Positions 26,649-35,615 of a stretch of 64,000 bases of DNA are shown in pieces. The DNA lies in contig CAZGAV010000006.1 in the NCBI GenBank assembly GCA_964523575.1, positions 1 to 64,000 on the forward strand, written 5' to 3'. This stretch comes from DAOUTW01 sp964523575. Its GTDB lineage: Bacteria > Zixibacteria > MSB-5A5 > GN15 > JAAZOE01. The notes under the pieces were generated by a model. That model ran no database searches. It was not told the origin of the DNA and saw nothing but the letters and a program-made list of their open reading frames with translations. The position numbers and the translations under genes were made by a program. The stretch's first letter is position 1. The number at the start of each line of letters is the position of its first letter.

Positions 26649-29111
26649 TTATTCTTCGCTATTTCGAGCCGAAACCGGCTGGAGGCGTTTCAGGCGAAGT
26701 GAATTGGTCACGACGAAAATCGATGATAGAGCCATAGCGGCGGCGGCCATCGCCGGCGACAGCCCCAGTCCAAAGATCGGATACAGGACGCCAGCCGCAA
26801 TCGGAATCATGATTATATTATAGAAAAAAGCCCAGAACAGGTTCTGCTTGATGATTCGCAGGGTTGACCGGGAAATATGAACCGCCGTCAGGACGGCATC
26901 GAGCGACCTGCCGGTGATAGTAATGTCTGAAGCCTTGATCGCCACGTCGGCACCGGTTCCCAGCGAGAAGCCGATATCGGCCGCCGCCAGCGCAGCGGCG
27001 TCGTTGACACCGTCGCCAACCATTGCCGTCACACGACCTGTCTGGCGCAGAGATTTGATAGTCTGTAATTTATTTTCCGGCAGCGCCTCGCCCTCGAAGT
27101 TTTTGATATGCAGACGCGCCGCGACGGCTGCCGCTGAATAATTATTATCGCCGGTCAACATGATGGTCTCGAATCCCATCTCACCCAATCGGGCTACCGT
27201 TTCGGCGGCGCCGCTTTTGAGAGTATCGACAAACGTTATGGTGCCGAGGTAATTGCCATCGACGACCAGGTGAACGGCGGCCGCCTGTTGCTCTTTCTCG
27301 ACCCTTTTCATGGCCGCGCGATGTTCCGGCGCCAAGCCGTTTTCAGAGACAAAAGCCCGGCAGCCGAGCACCACGCGATGCCCTCCAATTACGGCCGTTA
27401 ACCCCTGGCCCGGTTTGGACTCCTGCTTCTCCACAGGCCACAACCGGATCTGATCTCGACGAGCCTTATCCCTGAGAGCGGCGGCGAAGGGGTGTTCGGA
27501 GAGCTGTTCGGCCGAAGCGGCGTATTGAATCAAAGTCTCCGCCGTCGTGCCTTCGGCCGGCAGAATCTGATCGACCGAGGGATGGCCCTCGGTCAGGGTC
27601 CCGGTTTTGTCGAAGACGAAAGTTCGGACATCGGTTAACCGTTCCAGAATCTCGCCGTTGCGAAAGAGAATTCCCAGCCGCGAGGCGCGGCCAGTGCCGA
27701 CGAGAATGGCCGTGGGCGTCGCCAGTCCCATGGCGCAGGGGCAGGCGACGAGCAAAACCGCGACCGGGGCGATCAGCAGCATTTGGGAACCGGGATCGAT
27801 TATAGCCCACAAAAACAGTGTCATCAGAGCCGCCAAAATGACCAGTGGAACAAAGATGGCCGCAACGCGATCGGCTGTCCGCTGAATCGGCGCCCGACCG
27901 CTCTGAGCCTCCTGTACCATCCGAATCATGCGGGCCAATACCGTCCCCCGCCCGACTTTGGTCACGGCCATTTTAATGCCATTGCCGGTGTTGATGGTTC
28001 CGCCCGTGACATTGTCAGCCGGTTTTCGCGCCACCGGCATTGCTTCTCCGGTTATCATCGATTCATCGATAACGGTCTCACCTTCGAGAATCACACCGTC
28101 GGCCGGAATCGATTGTCCGGGCCGGACAACGACCGTATCGGCGACATTCAGCTGTTCTATATTGATCTCTTCCTCGGATCCGTCGGAGAGAAGCCGCGAC
28201 ACTTTCCTTGGAATTAGCGACGACATCCCTTCGGCCGCATTCCTGGCCTCAAGGGTGGCCTTATGTTCCAGATAGCGTCCGATAAGAATGAAGGTGATGA
28301 TCATGGCCGTGGTTTCATAATAAACCATGGCCGACCGGCTGGCCGATCCGAATATTATTGCGGCCGTGACTATCAGCGAATAGACAAAGGCCGTCCCGGA
28401 GCCGAGAGCAACCAGACTGTTCATATTGGCCCGTCCGTGACGCAATTGATTCCAGGCATCGGTGAAAAATATCCGTCCGGCGTAGATAATCGGCAGGGTC
28501 AGCAGCAGCTGGACAGCCGCATTCCAGGCGGGACGAATCGTGAACAGCATCAGGATATGCTGGCCGAAATGAATTCCAAAAATGGCGCCCGCGCACAGGA
28601 TGGCGATGACCAGATCCCGGCGCAGTCGGAGATTGTCTTTTTTAAAATGGTCGCCATCGGTATGGAAATCGGCCTCATAGCCGATTTTCCTGATATCGGC
28701 CAGCAGTTGCCGCCGATCATAAACCCCATCGATCAGGTCGATTTGTCCGGTCTGGGTGGCGAAATTGACACGGGCGTCCGATATTCCCGGTATTTTTTTT
28801 AGGCCGGTTTCCAGCGTATTGACGCAGGCGGCGCAACGTAAATTGAAAATGTCGACATTTTCATGGCTGATAGGAATTTCCAGCCCGATATTTTTGATGA
28901 CCTCGATGGCCTGATGTACCTGTCCGTTCGGCCCATTGGGATCGGTCAGGCGGAAGCGAATTCGGTCGGTGCTCGAATCGATTTGAACGTCCGACAGTCC
29001 GCCGATACCTTTCAACCGGTCCGATAATTCCTCTCGCGGTCGCGACTTGTCGAGACCGACGACGGGAATTTCCACTATTTTTGATTTTCCGGATTCCATA
29101 TCAATTTTCAT
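26649..29111 (-). CDS. copA: copper-translocating P1B-type ATPase
   Basis: About 820 residues from ATG 29111 (TTG 29126 and ATG 29099 are alternatives). It exports Cu(I) from the cytosol using ATP. An N-terminal ferredoxin-like domain without cysteines (about 10-75) precedes a true heavy-metal-associated domain with C93-A-A-C96 (FNLRCAACVNTLE). Membrane helix 6 has the metal site CPC in LLVACPCAMGLATPT. The phosphorylation motif FDKTGTLTEG, the nucleotide-domain SEHPFAAAL (HP motif) and MVGDGVNDAAAL are all intact. Neither a CueR/CsoR regulator nor a CopZ gene adjoins it; a convergent regulator gene lies downstream. Confidence 0.93.
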   Translation of the reverse strand: MKIDMESGKSKIVEIPVVGLDKSRPREELSDRLKGIGGLSDVQIDSSTDRIRFRLTDPNGPNGQVHQAIEVIKNIGLEIPISHENVDIFNLRCAACVNTLETGLKKIPGISDARVNFATQTGQIDLIDGVYDRRQLLADIRKIGYEADFHTDGDHFKKDNLRLRRDLVIAILCAGAIFGIHFGQHILMLFTIRPAWNAAVQLLLTLPIIYAGRIFFTDAWNQLRHGRANMNSLVALGSGTAFVYSLIVTAAIIFGSASRSAMVYYETTAMIITFILIGRYLEHKATLEARNAAEGMSSLIPRKVSRLLSDGSEEEINIEQLNVADTVVVRPGQSIPADGVILEGETVIDESMITGEAMPVARKPADNVTGGTINTGNGIKMAVTKVGRGTVLARMIRMVQEAQSGRAPIQRTADRVAAIFVPLVILAALMTLFLWAIIDPGSQMLLIAPVAVLLVACPCAMGLATPTAILVGTGRASRLGILFRNGEILERLTDVRTFVFDKTGTLTEGHPSVDQILPAEGTTAETLIQYAASAEQLSEHPFAAALRDKARRDQIRLWPVEKQESKPGQGLTAVIGGHRVVLGCRAFVSENGLAPEHRAAMKRVEKEQQAAAVHLVVDGNYLGTITFVDTLKSGAAETVARLGEMGFETIMLTGDNNYSAAAVAARLHIKNFEGEALPENKLQTIKSLRQTGRVTAMVGDGVNDAAALAAADIGFSLGTGADVAIKASDITITGRSLDAVLTAVHISRSTLRIIKQNLFWAFFYNIIMIPIAAGVLYPIFGLGLSPAMAAAAMALSSIFVVTNSLRLKRLQPVSARNSEE

Positions 29112-29395
29112 CCCCGTAGGCCGCAAGAATTATATCGGGAGGAACTCCGGGGATGATTAAATATCTCGTTTAGAAAGGTTATTTGCAATGCCTTTTTCAA
29201 TATCATTTTGGCCCAAACCGGGCTTATTTTTGTCAATCCGAAAATAGCCCATCCTCGCTATCGCAGGTAATGAACCACCCGAAACAGCCTGTACCTGTTT
29301 TATCGGCCCCGGGGCGAGCGATATTTGGTTTTTTTTTTGACCCGGCCACCCCATCAGATTTTTATCTATACTGGGCAAATTCATAAGATAGAGCC
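29112..29395. other. upstream region of the copper ATPase gene
   Basis: No gene seen; a 75-codon minus frame (29157-29384) has no ribosome site. On the minus strand a TATAAT (about 29128-29133) sits close to the copA start. Together with the sigma-gene terminator, the gene-free stretch extends to 29498. Confidence 0.4.
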
Positions 29396-29443
29396 AAAAA
29401 AAGGCCGCCCGATTCCCTTCCGACTCGGGAAAACAAGGCGGCC
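29396..29443 (-). terminator. intrinsic terminator of the ECF sigma gene
   Basis: GGCCGCC (29403-29409) pairs with GGCGGCC (29437-29443), with an inner CCCGA/TCGGG stem, followed on the minus strand by seven T (29396-29402 A on plus). It lies 56 bp past the sigma factor stop. Confidence 0.85.
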
Positions 29444-29498
29444 CACAAACTTATCTATTTGATTTTCAGTAACTTACATCAGCCGATAATCAGGCTTA

Positions 29499-30140
29499 CT
29501 ATTTTATGCCTAGAGCGATCAACAAACCAGGGCATCGGCGCAAAAGGTCTTTTCTGATCTTCTGGCGAGCCCGGTGCAGATACCATCGGACAGTCGCCTC
29601 CGGCATATCCATGATATTGGCCACATCGTCAATATGGCAACCCTCAATGTCGCGCAATACAAAAGCCGATTTTTGCTTACCGTTCAATTTTTCGGTGGCT
29701 TCGGTAATAAACTCGCGCAACTGACTCGTCCGGAAAATATCTTCCGGGTTGTCACGATGATTTTCCGCCGTCTCGAACACATTCTCCAGCGGCTCGTGTT
29801 TATGTCGGCGATGCTTTCGCATGTAATCTATTGAGGCATTTACGGTTATTCGATACAGCCAGGTGTAGAACCGTTTGCTCTCGTCGTAGCGCCAGATATT
29901 CTGAGACGTCTTGACGAAAACATTTTGGGTGATATCAGCGGCTTCGTCATAGTCTCCTACCATTTTATAAGCCAGAGCCGCGACCTGATTGCGATATCGA
30001 TCAACCAGTTCCCCAAAAGCTCGATCATTTCCGTTCTTTACTTTGCGGATTATTTCCTTAACTTCCAACTCGTCCTTGTCATCGACGTCAGACTGCACCA
30101 GCGGAAGTTTTCTTTTCCCGTGGATTGTGGAGTTATTCAT
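29499..30140 (-). CDS. ECF-type RNA polymerase sigma factor
   Basis: 213 residues. Region 2 (about 40-110) has FGELVDRYRNQVAALAYKMVGDYDEAADITQNVFVK (only part quoted here: DYDEAADITQNVFVK) and FYTWLYRITVNASIDYMRK. Region 4 (about 150-205) has LNGKQKSAFVLRDIEGC and the recognition helix MPEATVRWYLHRARQKIRK. The lengthened N-terminus (about 25 polar residues) and short C-terminal tail are unexceptional. There is no adjacent anti-sigma gene on this strand, which is unusual for the ECF group, so regulation may be transcriptional or by a distant partner. A strong terminator follows. Confidence 0.92.
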   Translation of the reverse strand: MNNSTIHGKRKLPLVQSDVDDKDELEVKEIIRKVKNGNDRAFGELVDRYRNQVAALAYKMVGDYDEAADITQNVFVKTSQNIWRYDESKRFYTWLYRITVNASIDYMRKHRRHKHEPLENVFETAENHRDNPEDIFRTSQLREFITEATEKLNGKQKSAFVLRDIEGCHIDDVANIMDMPEATVRWYLHRARQKIRKDLLRRCPGLLIALGIK

Positions 30141-30399
30141 AATTAAAGTCCCTGTTTCAAGAACACCAGCCCATTTTCCATATGATGGACACTAAATTTT
30201 CAGTATTTGCCTCTATAACAACCCAGATTTTCAATTGTTCCTTAAAACAGCAAATTTACATGAGTATTTGCGTTTTTAGGCCCTGGGCGGACTGAAATAG
30301 TCTATAGATAAAGATCAGGTTGAGATAAAATCAAATCATGTCAGCAGGTAATTATAAAATAACATATGCATTGCCGGGAGTCAAGAAAACAATTTTAAA
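30141..30399. other. upstream region of the sigma factor gene
   Basis: AT-rich, no gene seen. It probably contains the sigma gene's own promoter (minus); no single match is convincing. Confidence 0.4.
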
Positions 30400-30428
30400 A
30401 TAAAAAACCCGATCCACAGGATCGGGTT
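30400..30428 (-). terminator. intrinsic terminator of the M23 peptidase gene
   Basis: AACCCGATCC (30406-30415) pairs with GGATCGGGTT (30419-30428), loop ACA, flanked by A/T tracts on both sides, so it can work in both directions. It lies 23 bp past the stop. Confidence 0.85.
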
Positions 30429-30450
30429 AAAAAGTTTTTCTTTAGCACAA

Positions 30451-31371
30451 CTAATTGTTAAGTATAAACTTAAACGGGTTAACCGGTTTGCCGTGATAAA
30501 GCACTTCGTAATGCAAATGGGGGCCGGTGGAATAGCCGGTATTTCCCATATAGCCGATGATATCTCCCCGTTTGACAGCCTGACCAACTTTGATATTGTA
30601 TTTATCGAGGTGGCCATAACGGGTCTTATATCCATAACCATGATCTATGGCGATCATCTTGCCCATGCCGCCGTTGACTTGCACGGAGACAACCTTGCCA
30701 TCGGCGGTGGCGTGAATCGGCGTTCCGCGGCGGTTAGCTATATCCAGGCCCGAATGGAATTGCTTGAAGCCGGTGAAAGGATCGTCCTTATAGCCGAAGC
30801 CTCGGGAGAAATAACCGCGGGTCGGCATAATCGACGGCATATGATCAAGGCGGTCGCGTTTGTTTTCCAGCAGATCATAGACTTCCTGATAACGATCCCG
30901 TTCGAATTTCGACAGACGCAGCAATTCGTCGACATCGGTGGTGACCTCCATCGCCTCGGCGGTGGATGGCGTTACCTGCTCCATGGCCGGATCGGTCGGA
31001 CCGCCGACACCAAGCATGCGGGCTTCGGGATCGATTTCGGGCAGATCAAAGATGGTCCGTATCGCCTCTTCCTTGGCGACCAGGGTGCCATAATTGTCCT
31101 TTAGGCTGGCAATGGATTGTTCCAGTTCGGTAAACTGATCGGACAGGAGTTTGTTTTCCCAGGTCAGCTGTTCGAGGCGGGCCTGATCGACGCGGGTGTC
31201 GAAATAATCGGCCAGAAGAAACAGGTTAACCAGAACGAAGCAAACGCCCATTATCCCTGCGGTCCAGAGCAGTTTGACCGGGATGGAGTACTGCTTGATT
31301 TCCCCGTCGCTTCGGGGAAGAACCATTACGGTAATTTTGTCTTTCCACATATGAAAAAGCTGAGAAAGCAC
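30451..31371 (-). CDS. membrane-anchored M23-family peptidoglycan endopeptidase
   Basis: 306 residues. A short cytosolic N-terminus and one membrane helix (about 34-54) are followed by a periplasmic coiled coil (about 60-105), a linker, a second helical region (145-178) and a LytM/M23 domain (about 185-302). Zinc ligands are present: H206 and D210 in FHSGLD, H287 in GPHLHYE; H285 is the usual catalytic base. The layout matches MepM/NlpD-like enzymes that cleave stem-peptide cross-links during wall growth. Because all ligands are intact, it is probably active rather than an EnvC-type activator. It is monocistronic, with a terminator 23 bp downstream. Confidence 0.9.
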   Translation of the reverse strand: MLSQLFHMWKDKITVMVLPRSDGEIKQYSIPVKLLWTAGIMGVCFVLVNLFLLADYFDTRVDQARLEQLTWENKLLSDQFTELEQSIASLKDNYGTLVAKEEAIRTIFDLPEIDPEARMLGVGGPTDPAMEQVTPSTAEAMEVTTDVDELLRLSKFERDRYQEVYDLLENKRDRLDHMPSIMPTRGYFSRGFGYKDDPFTGFKQFHSGLDIANRRGTPIHATADGKVVSVQVNGGMGKMIAIDHGYGYKTRYGHLDKYNIKVGQAVKRGDIIGYMGNTGYSTGPHLHYEVLYHGKPVNPFKFILNN

Positions 31372-31945
31372 TTACTTTCTCTTCCCAAAAATTGACCAAT
31401 TATACCGCCACATGGTTGCTCTGTCAAGGTAAAAAAAATTTACTTTTGTCGTCTTCTCGGGGCATAATGGTCGGTCTTTTACTTGATGACCATGAATTCT
31501 CTACGAAGAATTTTGTCGATCACCTTAATGAATTTCTCAGGATTCAAGGCCTGCAGGCTGTAAAGGTGCCAACAAATTTTCCTCGGCTTCTTATATGACT
31601 CCTTCTTTTTCGGGGCCATCTTCACCTGCCTTGCTCGATACCTTTGAAGACAGGCATAGATATCCCTCTTCATAGTATCGTCTCAAAATTACCGTTCTTT
31701 AAAGGATAAAGCTAAGCAAGCTATATGCCCTGTATCGGGGCTGTACCACAATTTTCGTGATTGAATCATACTTGATTGAATTATAATGACTTATGGAAAC
31801 AGGTCACTGCTCAACATTTGCACAGTAGGCAACCGTTAGTCAAAAAATTATTGTCGATTTCCAACAATAGGTAGGTTCGCACCCAATTTCACACCTAAAT
31901 AGGTTCGGATTGGGTCACCGGCGTTAAATTCTACATAATGAAAAA
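31372..31945. other. 574-bp gene-poor stretch
   Basis: A 64-codon minus frame (31479-31673, Lys/Arg-rich, MKRDIYACLQRYRARQ...) lacks a good ribosome site and is left uncalled. The right part has a duplicated TAGGTTCG (31872-31879 and 31900-31907) and a nested hairpin at 31881-31915. It could be the remnant of a mobile or regulatory element. Confidence 0.4.
31881..31915. repeat. nested hairpin with duplicated TAGGTTCG
   Basis: ACCCAAT (31881-31887) pairs with ATTGGGT (31909-31915) and ACCT (31893-31896) with AGGT (31901-31904). One copy of TAGGTTCG ends just before the hairpin and the second lies inside it. Confidence 0.45.
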
Positions 31946-32944
31946 TTATTTCTTTTTCAAGACGGTCACTTCGCCGGCATTGAAAACGCGGCGGCCGTCG
32001 GCCGTCTCCAGCACCAGATTGCCATTGTTGTCGATATCGACGGCTTTACCGGAAACAACATTTCCTGACCTGTCCAGGCTCACCCGATGGCCAATAAGGT
32101 TGGAGTATTTCAGAATTTTGCGGCGGTGGACTCTCAGGCCGGATTTGATGAATCGGCGATAATCTTTTTCGAAATTGACCAGGAATTTTTTCAAAAACTC
32201 GACTCGATGAACGTCTTTTTTCAATTCCGATTTCAATGAGGTCGCGGTCCGGGAAATGATTTCGGGGAAATCGCGGCGGCGATGGTTGACATTGATTCCG
32301 ATTCCGATGACGACATGATTGACATGACCGATTTCGGCCGACAGTTCGGTCAGGATGCCGGCCACTTTGCGGCCGTTTACAAGGCAGTCATTGGGCCATT
32401 TGATATGGATAGCCTTGGGTTTATAGTCGGCAATCGTTTCGGCCAGCGAAATGGCGGTCATAATCGACAACCCCGGCGCGGTCACCGGGTCGATATCAGG
32501 ATAGAGAATAATTGATAGATATATACCGGTGCCCTCCGGCGAATGCCAGGTCCGCCCCAGCCTTCCCCGGCCCCGGGTTTGCGATTCGGCCACGACAATG
32601 GCGCCTTCGGGAGCTTTGACCTCGGCCAGCTGGAAGGCCAGACTGTTGGTGGATTGGACCGATTTGTAGGCATAGACGGTCCGGCCGATCTGGGTGGTTT
32701 TCAAACCATTGGTGATCTCCGCCGCCAGAAGCAAATCGGGCGCAGAGATAAATCGGAATCGACCCTTGGCGTCGGTTTCTATTTTATAGCCGGCCTGCTT
32801 GAGAAGATCCAGAGCAAAGACGATATCCGATTTGGCGCCGTGAAGTTTTCGGGCCAGTTGATCGAGGCTGAAAAAAGCCGATGGCCGGCGGCGGAGGGCG
32901 GACAGAATCCGGTCGGAGAGGGCGTTGACGGCCAGGTTATTCAT
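31946..32944 (-). CDS. birA: bifunctional biotin-protein ligase / biotin repressor
   Basis: 332 residues. A winged-helix DNA-binding domain (about 1-65, FFSLDQLARKLHGAKSDIVFAL) is followed by the ligase domain with VQSTNSLAFQLA, the biotinoyl-AMP loop GRGRLGRTWHSP (about 123-134), and WPNDCLVNGRKVAGILTE. The C-terminal SH3-like domain is present (HRVSLDRSGNVVSGKAVDID). It attaches biotin to carrier proteins such as acetyl-CoA carboxylase BCCP, and with its HTH may repress biotin genes. It overlaps the upstream nadC gene by 8 bp and is thus translationally coupled. Confidence 0.93.
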   Translation of the reverse strand: MNNLAVNALSDRILSALRRRPSAFFSLDQLARKLHGAKSDIVFALDLLKQAGYKIETDAKGRFRFISAPDLLLAAEITNGLKTTQIGRTVYAYKSVQSTNSLAFQLAEVKAPEGAIVVAESQTRGRGRLGRTWHSPEGTGIYLSIILYPDIDPVTAPGLSIMTAISLAETIADYKPKAIHIKWPNDCLVNGRKVAGILTELSAEIGHVNHVVIGIGINVNHRRRDFPEIISRTATSLKSELKKDVHRVEFLKKFLVNFEKDYRRFIKSGLRVHRRKILKYSNLIGHRVSLDRSGNVVSGKAVDIDNNGNLVLETADGRRVFNAGEVTVLKKK

Positions 32945-33833
32945 CGTCGAGAAGTTTCAGCGAGAAATCGGAGGCGGGCGCCGAATGGGTCAAAGCCCCG
33001 CAGGAAATATAATCGACCCCGGTGGCGGCGATGGCGCCGACCGTATCCAGCCGGACGTTCCCCGACGCCTCCAGTTTGACATCGGCTCCATTGGGATGGG
33101 CCCGAGTAAGTTGAACCATTTCGGCCAGATGTTCCGGCACCCGGTTGTCGAGAAGTATCCTTTTGACCCCATTGTTGAGGGCTTCCTGCAATTGCTCCGA
33201 ATTTTCGACCTCAACTTCGATTTCGAAAGAGGCCGGGCCGGTATGGAAAATTTTCAGGAATTTATCCGAGGCCAGAAAATCGCGCACCCGCTTTACCGTC
33301 TCGGTGACCGATCCGGCGGCGGCGATATGGTTGTCTTTGATCAAGACCATATCATAAAGACCATAACGATGGTTTTCACCGCCCCCGGTGGCGACGGCGT
33401 ATTTTTCGATATACCTCAACCCGGGTGTGGTCTTGCGTGTATCGAGAATTTTGATTTTATTCTCGCCAGCCGCTTCGACCATTTTTCGTGTCAGACTGGC
33501 GATGCCGGAGAGATGCATCAGGAAATTGAGGGCCGTCCGTTCAGCAATCAGGATTGAACGAAGACAGCCCGAGACCAGCGCCACACGGTCTCCGGGCGAG
33601 AATTTCTCTCCCTCTGGAATTAGAGTCTGAAATTCGATTTGGGGATCGACGGTGAGAAACGTTAGTTCGCAGAGAGGCAGACCGCAAATAACCCCGGTGG
33701 ATTTGGCGATCACCTCGCCGACGCCGGTCAAATCTTCAGGCGTTGTCGCCAAGCTGGTAATATCACCGGCGCCGACATCCTCCTGAAGAGCCGTCGTCAC
33801 CAGGTGCATTAGAATCTTTTCACGGCTGGGCAT
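32937..33833 (-). CDS. nadC: nicotinate-nucleotide pyrophosphorylase (quinolinate phosphoribosyltransferase)
   Basis: 298 residues, normal for the family. It converts quinolinate and PRPP to nicotinate mononucleotide in de novo NAD synthesis. Hallmarks: EDVGAGDIT at the start, ERTALNFLMHLSGIAS, LDTRKTTPGLR-EKYAV, the GGGENHRYGLYDMVLIKDNH region and a C-terminal GVDYISCGALTHS. No nadA or nadB is visible here. It is first in the nadC-birA unit. Upstream, a 110-bp divergent intergenic region separates it from the KARI-like gene. Confidence 0.95.
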   Translation of the reverse strand: MPSREKILMHLVTTALQEDVGAGDITSLATTPEDLTGVGEVIAKSTGVICGLPLCELTFLTVDPQIEFQTLIPEGEKFSPGDRVALVSGCLRSILIAERTALNFLMHLSGIASLTRKMVEAAGENKIKILDTRKTTPGLRYIEKYAVATGGGENHRYGLYDMVLIKDNHIAAAGSVTETVKRVRDFLASDKFLKIFHTGPASFEIEVEVENSEQLQEALNNGVKRILLDNRVPEHLAEMVQLTRAHPNGADVKLEASGNVRLDTVGAIAATGVDYISCGALTHSAPASDFSLKLLDDE

Positions 33834-33943
33834 ACGCTTTTAATACGTATTATTGAACTACATGTCAATTATAATTGGTCGGGATAAAAAGGAATTGGGA
33901 TGGCGGTGATTTATCCCTATATTGGAAAACCAGTGAGGTAAAC

Positions 33944-34870
33944 ATGACCGAAAAAGAACGCATTACCATATTAGGATATGGATCACAGGGTCGAGCCCTG
34001 GCATTGAATCTTCGGGATTCGGGGTATAAGATTATCGTCGGTCTGCGCCCCGGATCGAAATCAATCCGGCTGGCTACGGCGGAGAAGATAAGGACCGTTC
34101 CGATTCGAAAGGCCGTCAGGGAAGCGGATATCATTATTGCGGCCATCCCCGATCATACCCATAAAAAGGTCCTCAGCGAGGTTTTGTTCAATACCATGAC
34201 TGGGAATCCGGCGCTGGTTGTTCTACACGGGTCATCCATTCATTTCGGGCTGGTCAAGCCGCCCAAGGAGATGCCGGTTTTACTTCTGGCGCCCCACGCT
34301 CCGGGCCTGGCGGTGCGGGCCAATTATGTCAATCGGACTCCTTACTCCGCCTTCTTTGCCGTCCATCAGGGGAATAAAAGAGTTGAAAGTAGTCGGCTGA
34401 TCAAACTCGCTGAGGCCGTAGGCATACCGCGTTCATATCTGGTTCGAACCGATTTCGCCGCCGAAGCCGTCGGCGACCTATTCGGCGAACAGGCGGTTTT
34501 ATGCGGCGGCCTGGCCCGGTTGCTCAAGTTCGGATTCGAAACTCTGGTCGAAGCCGGGTTGCCGCCCCAGAATGCTTATCTCGAAGTTGCTTTCCAGATC
34601 GACCTCATCGTGGAATTGATCAAGAAATATGGGCTGGCCGGGATGTTCGACCGAATATCGCCGGTGGCAAGGTACGGCTCGGCTGTCAACGGCCCCCGGA
34701 TCGTCACGGAGAAGGTCAAAACGGATATGAAAAAAGTCTTGGCTGAAATCGAATCGGGAGATTTTATCCGCAAAGCTGACAAGGCGGGGATGAATATTAC
34801 AGCGCGTCAGATGGGCAGAATTACCAGTCCAGCTTTTGACCATCAGGTAAAGAAATTCAGGCGGGAATAA
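33944..34870 (+). CDS. ketol-acid reductoisomerase-like protein with substituted active-site residues
   Basis: 308 residues from ATG 33944 (GAGGT 5 bp upstream; class I KARI is about 330). The N-terminal NAD(P) domain is unmistakable: GYGSQGRALALNLRDSG (11-27) and VGLRPGSKS. The C-terminal knotted domain shows DLFGEQAVLCGG (178-189). By spacing, metal ligands D178, E182 and E214 and the substrate-binding S239 are kept, but the second-helix glutamate four residues after E214 is Q218, and the conserved Lys of APKGPG is H118. The substitutions suggest loss or change of the usual isomeroreduction in branched-chain amino-acid synthesis. No ilvB/ilvD neighbour is seen, only nadC-birA (divergent) and nth 7 bp downstream. 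A new substrate or regulatory role is inferred. Confidence 0.75.
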   Translation: MTEKERITILGYGSQGRALALNLRDSGYKIIVGLRPGSKSIRLATAEKIRTVPIRKAVREADIIIAAIPDHTHKKVLSEVLFNTMTGNPALVVLHGSSIHFGLVKPPKEMPVLLLAPHAPGLAVRANYVNRTPYSAFFAVHQGNKRVESSRLIKLAEAVGIPRSYLVRTDFAAEAVGDLFGEQAVLCGGLARLLKFGFETLVEAGLPPQNAYLEVAFQIDLIVELIKKYGLAGMFDRISPVARYGSAVNGPRIVTEKVKTDMKKVLAEIESGDFIRKADKAGMNITARQMGRITSPAFDHQVKKFRRE

Positions 34871-34877
34871 CCTCGGT

Positions 34878-35519
34878 ATGGTCAAGGACATCAGAAAGCG
34901 GGCCGCCAAAATCGTGGCTCTTTTAAAAAAGGAATATCCCGAATCGGGTTGTTCGCTCGGATTCAAAACGGCCCATCAATTGATGGTAGCCACGATTCTG
35001 TCGGCGCAAACCACTGATGAAGCGGTCAACAAGGTTACCCCCGGATTATTCAAAAAATATAAATCAATCGAGGCTTTCGCCGCCGCCGATATGGCCGAAC
35101 TGGAAAAGGATATCGCCAGCCTGGGGTTATTTCGCAACAAAGCCAAATCAATAAAAGGCTCCGCCGTCGAAATCCTGCATCGTTTCGGGGGCCGGATTCC
35201 GGACAGCCTCGACGAACTGGTCACCCTGCCCGGGATCGGACGCAAAAGTGGATCGGTGGTGCTGGGAACATGGTTCGGAAAGGCCGAGGGAATCGTGGTC
35301 GATACTCATGTCACGCGCCTTTCACGTCTACTCGGTTTCACTCGACAAAACGACGCCGATAAGATTGAAAAGGATTTGATAAAGATCATCGCCAAAAAAG
35401 ATTGGATTATATTCACTCATCTGGTGATTGATCACGGCCGGGCGGTGTGTATCGCCCGCCGTCCCCGGTGTGAAATTTGCGTTTTGAACCAACAATGTCC
35501 CTCGGCTTTTAAGGTCTGA
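34878..35519 (+). CDS. nth: endonuclease III
   Basis: 213 residues, full length. Bifunctional DNA glycosylase/AP lyase for oxidised pyrimidines. The helix-hairpin-helix TLPGIGRKSGSVVLG contains catalytic K123, and D142 follows in VVDTHVTRL. The [4Fe-4S] loop is intact with C191-x6-C198-x2-C201-x5-C207. It begins 7 bp after the KARI-like gene, so both are one transcript. It adds to mutM at 12.2 kb as the second base-excision enzyme of the window. Confidence 0.95.
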   Translation: MVKDIRKRAAKIVALLKKEYPESGCSLGFKTAHQLMVATILSAQTTDEAVNKVTPGLFKKYKSIEAFAAADMAELEKDIASLGLFRNKAKSIKGSAVEILHRFGGRIPDSLDELVTLPGIGRKSGSVVLGTWFGKAEGIVVDTHVTRLSRLLGFTRQNDADKIEKDLIKIIAKKDWIIFTHLVIDHGRAVCIARRPRCEICVLNQQCPSAFKV

Positions 35520-35615
35520 ATTCATCCACAAGGGCATCGTTGTTATCAAGAGCTTTTTATTCGGGAAGTGAACCAATGGCCGGGGATTAAGGTTACAGGT
35601 AAAAAAGGAAATTTC

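Noticed and set aside
29157..29384. 75-codon minus-strand ORF
   Set aside because: No start signal and no recognisable protein features; it sits in the copA upstream region.
31479..31673. 64-codon minus-strand Lys/Arg-rich ORF
   Set aside because: No ribosome site, isolated in an AT-rich gene-poor stretch. Could be a remnant, but I cannot support it as a gene.
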